This document shows positions 62,280 to 64,000 of a DNA stretch of 64,000 nucleotides, piece by piece. The stretch's first letter is position 1. Each line of letters opens with the position of its first letter. The DNA lies in NCBI RefSeq assembly GCF_036010325.1, contig NZ_CP108549.1, positions 3,224,001 through 3,288,000 of the forward strand, given 5' to 3'. The notes under the pieces are model-generated. The model made no database searches, had not been told where the DNA came from, and worked only from the letters and a program-made list of their open reading frames with translations. Origin of the DNA: Streptomyces sp. NBC_01210. Lineage in GTDB: Bacteria; Actinomycetota; Actinomycetes; Streptomycetales; Streptomycetaceae. The position numbers and the translations under genes are program-made.

Positions 62280-64000
62280 CTATCCCGGGCGCGCGTCCGG
62301 GGGTGCCGTACGGGCACCGGGCCCGCGCCCGGGCCCCGCACCGGCCCCGGAGCCACCCCCGGGGCAGTCCCCGGGGCGGAAGACGTCCACGAAGACGCCC
62401 ATCAGCGCGTGCAGCCGGGGCGAGGCGGCCAGCTCCTCCAGCGTGAGGGGATGGCCTTCGGCGTCCGCGACGGGCAGCCGCCAGTTCGGATACTGGTCCC
62501 AGGTGCCCGGCAGATTCTGCGGGCGCCGGTCACCCACCGCGTCCGGCAGCCAAACGCCGACCATCCGGGCGGGCGTACGCAGCAGAAAGCGGTAGACCGC
62601 GCGGATCAGGCCCTCCTCGTCGCCGCTGCCCTCGGGCAGCAGGCCGAGGCCGCCCAGCAGGCCGAGCCACTCGGCGACATCCCCGGCATGCTCCGTGCGC
62701 TCCTGCTCCAGGGAACGGGTCAGCAGGCCGAGGCGGTGGCGCAGCGCCACATGCTCGCCGGTCAGCCGGGCCGCCGTGGACGGCAGATCGTGAGTGGTCG
62801 CGGTGGCCACACATCCGACGCGCCACTCCTCGGGCGGCAGCGGCCGGCCGGTGCCGGCCCAGTCACGCTCGAACCAGAGCACGGAGGTGCCCAGCACGCC
62901 GCGGCGCGTCAGCTCCTCGCGCACACCCGGCTCTACCGTGCCGAGGTCCTCCCCTATCACGACGGTGCCCGCCCGGTGGGCCTCCAGGACGAGGACCGCG
63001 AGCATCGCCTCGGCGTCGTAGCGGACGTATGTGCCGTCGGTGGGCGGGCTGCCCTCCGGGACCCACCAGAGGCGGAACAGGCCCATCACATGGTCGATAC
63101 GCAGCGCGCCCGCATTGCGGAGGAGTCCGCGCAGCAGCCCTCGGTACGGGGCGTAGCCGGAGGCGGCCAGCACGTCCGGGCGCCACGGGGGCAGGCCCCA
63201 GTCCTGGCCACGGGCATTGAAGGCGTCCGGCGGGGCGCCGACCGACATCCCGGCGGCAAAGGCATCCCGCTGCGCCCAGGCGTCCGCGCCACCCGGGTGC
63301 ACGCCGACTGCCAGGTCGTGGACGATGCCGACGTCCATGCCCGCCTCGCGGGCCGCCTGCCCGGCGGCGGCCAGCTGCCGGTCGGTCAGCCAGGCGAGCC
63401 TGCTGTGGAAGTCGACCCGGTCCATCAACTCGTCCCCGGCGCGGGCGGTCTCGGGCGAGCGCGGGTCCTGCAGTTCCACCGGCCAGGTGTGCCATTCGGG
63501 GCCGTGCACCTCGGCGAGGGCGCACCAGGTGGCGTGGTCCTCCAGGGCCTGGCCCTGCTCGGCGAGGAAGTCGCAGTATGCGGCGCGACGTCCGGGCCCG
63601 AGCGGGATGCGGTGCACGATTTCCAAGGCCTCGCGCTTCAGCTCCCAGACCGCGTCCCGGTCGATCAGCGCGCCCTTCCGCAGAACGGATTCCCGCAGCC
63701 CGGCGCCCTTGTCACGGAGCTCCTCCAGCCGCTGCCCGTCCCGGGCGCCCGCATACGCGTATTCGGGGATGTCCTCGATGCGCAGATGGACGGGGTCGGG
63801 GAAGCGACGCGAGGACGGCCGGTACGGGGAGGGGTCGGTGGGGGGGCCAGGTACGGCCGCGTGCAGCGGGTTCACCTGTACGAAGGAAGCCCCGAGCGAC
63901 CGTCCGGACCAGGTCGCCAGCTCGGCCAGATCGCCGAGGTCGCCCATGCCCCAGGAGCGGGTGGAGAGCAGGGAGTAGAGCTGTACGAGAAGGCCGTGCG
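62280..64000 (-). CDS. malQ: 4-alpha-glucanotransferase MalQ (5' end beyond window)
   Basis: Amylomaltase that transfers alpha-1,4-glucan segments between malto-oligosaccharides. The frame is open through the right edge (upstream codons read LVQLYSLLSTRSWGMGDLG), so roughly the first 150 residues are outside. Catalytic features are visible: LRIDHVMGLFRLWW (nucleophile aspartate), VVIGEDLGTV (acid/base glutamate) and TTHDLPS (third carboxylate), plus LPGTWDQYPNWRLP near the C-terminus. The tail is unusually glycine/proline-rich. A small membrane-protein gene follows 20 nt downstream. Confidence 0.93.
   Translation of the reverse strand, partial: HGLLVQLYSLLSTRSWGMGDLGDLAELATWSGRSLGASFVQVNPLHAAVPGPPTDPSPYRPSSRRFPDPVHLRIEDIPEYAYAGARDGQRLEELRDKGAGLRESVLRKGALIDRDAVWELKREALEIVHRIPLGPGRRAAYCDFLAEQGQALEDHATWCALAEVHGPEWHTWPVELQDPRSPETARAGDELMDRVDFHSRLAWLTDRQLAAAGQAAREAGMDVGIVHDLAVGVHPGGADAWAQRDAFAAGMSVGAPPDAFNARGQDWGLPPWRPDVLAASGYAPYRGLLRGLLRNAGALRIDHVMGLFRLWWVPEGSPPTDGTYVRYDAEAMLAVLVLEAHRAGTVVIGEDLGTVEPGVREELTRRGVLGTSVLWFERDWAGTGRPLPPEEWRVGCVATATTHDLPSTAARLTGEHVALRHRLGLLTRSLEQERTEHAGDVAEWLGLLGGLGLLPEGSGDEEGLIRAVYRFLLRTPARMVGVWLPDAVGDRRPQNLPGTWDQYPNWRLPVADAEGHPLTLEELAASPRLHALMGVFVDVFRPGDCPGGGSGAGAGPGRGPGARTAPPDARPG

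Overview
The window is a 64-kb piece of a high-GC actinomycete chromosome, almost certainly Streptomyces or a very close relative. The evidence is the very high GC content with strong third-position GC bias, frequent GTG starts, the clpP1-clpP2 pair, a WhiJ-type regulator with DUF397 partner, a conservon (cvnABCD), a mycothiol-era DsbA-like oxidoreductase with a SigR-type promoter, and a housekeeping order (mreB, ndk, folC, valS, clpX, clpP2P1, tig ... rpiB ... sodF ... pepN) typical of the Streptomyces core. No IS element, prophage, integrase or CRISPR array was seen.

Layout. 1-7.3 kb (minus strand): cell-shape genes mreC (cut by the window edge) and mreB, then ndk, a DUF4233 membrane protein, folC and valS. 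7.4-9.0 kb: a proline/glutamine-rich single-pass membrane protein and a small secreted cysteine-containing protein, separated by two copies of nearly the same terminator. 9.1-13.5 kb: the protein quality-control block clpX, clpP2, clpP1, tig, with a ClgR-like box and SigR-like promoter ahead of clpP1. 13.7-14.1 kb: tRNA-Pro(TGG) and tRNA-Gly(TCC). 14.1-17.3 kb: a tiny membrane protein, an acyltransferase, an HD hydrolase and a lone ABC ATPase. 17.4-19.1 kb: an RsbW-like ATPase, a WhiJ-like regulator and an unusual DUF397 protein. 19.1-27.6 kb: amidase, a second DNA sliding clamp, a truncated CbrC-family remnant, a LAL/LuxR regulator, a secreted seven-bladed propeller and a SpoIIE-type phosphatase.

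27.7-37.5 kb: Eis-like acetyltransferase, Nei-type glycosylase with rpiB, two paralogous amino-acid permeases flanking a broken FAD oxidoreductase gene and bioY, a 109-bp tandem repeat, an ABC-ATPase remnant, sodF with a candidate Nur site, and the DsbA-like gene. 37.6-45.9 kb: a first PepN aminopeptidase, a 187-bp tandem repeat, an AbiEi-like/PD-(D/E)XK protein, a serine hydrolase, a Nudix hydrolase and a divergently controlled VOC/PNPOx/CGNR module. 46.2-53.5 kb: a large secreted subtilase, asd and a second PepN. 53.7-57.9 kb: cvnABCD, followed by a terpene cyclase. 57.9-64 kb: LysR regulator, Sel1/TPR protein, EamA exporter, a small membrane protein and malQ (cut by the right edge).

Most of the window is core metabolism and proteostasis. 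The parts most worth a second look are the conservon-terpene cyclase pairing, the WhiJ/DUF397 locus with its internally duplicated DUF397 protein, the second beta clamp beside a gene remnant, the 38-bp duplication that breaks an oxidoreductase fragment, several intergenic tandem repeats, and clear regulatory sites (SigR promoter of the DsbA-like gene, ClgR/SigR sites of clpP1P2, Nur-like dyad of sodF, paired GGTTAGCT boxes of the CGNR module).
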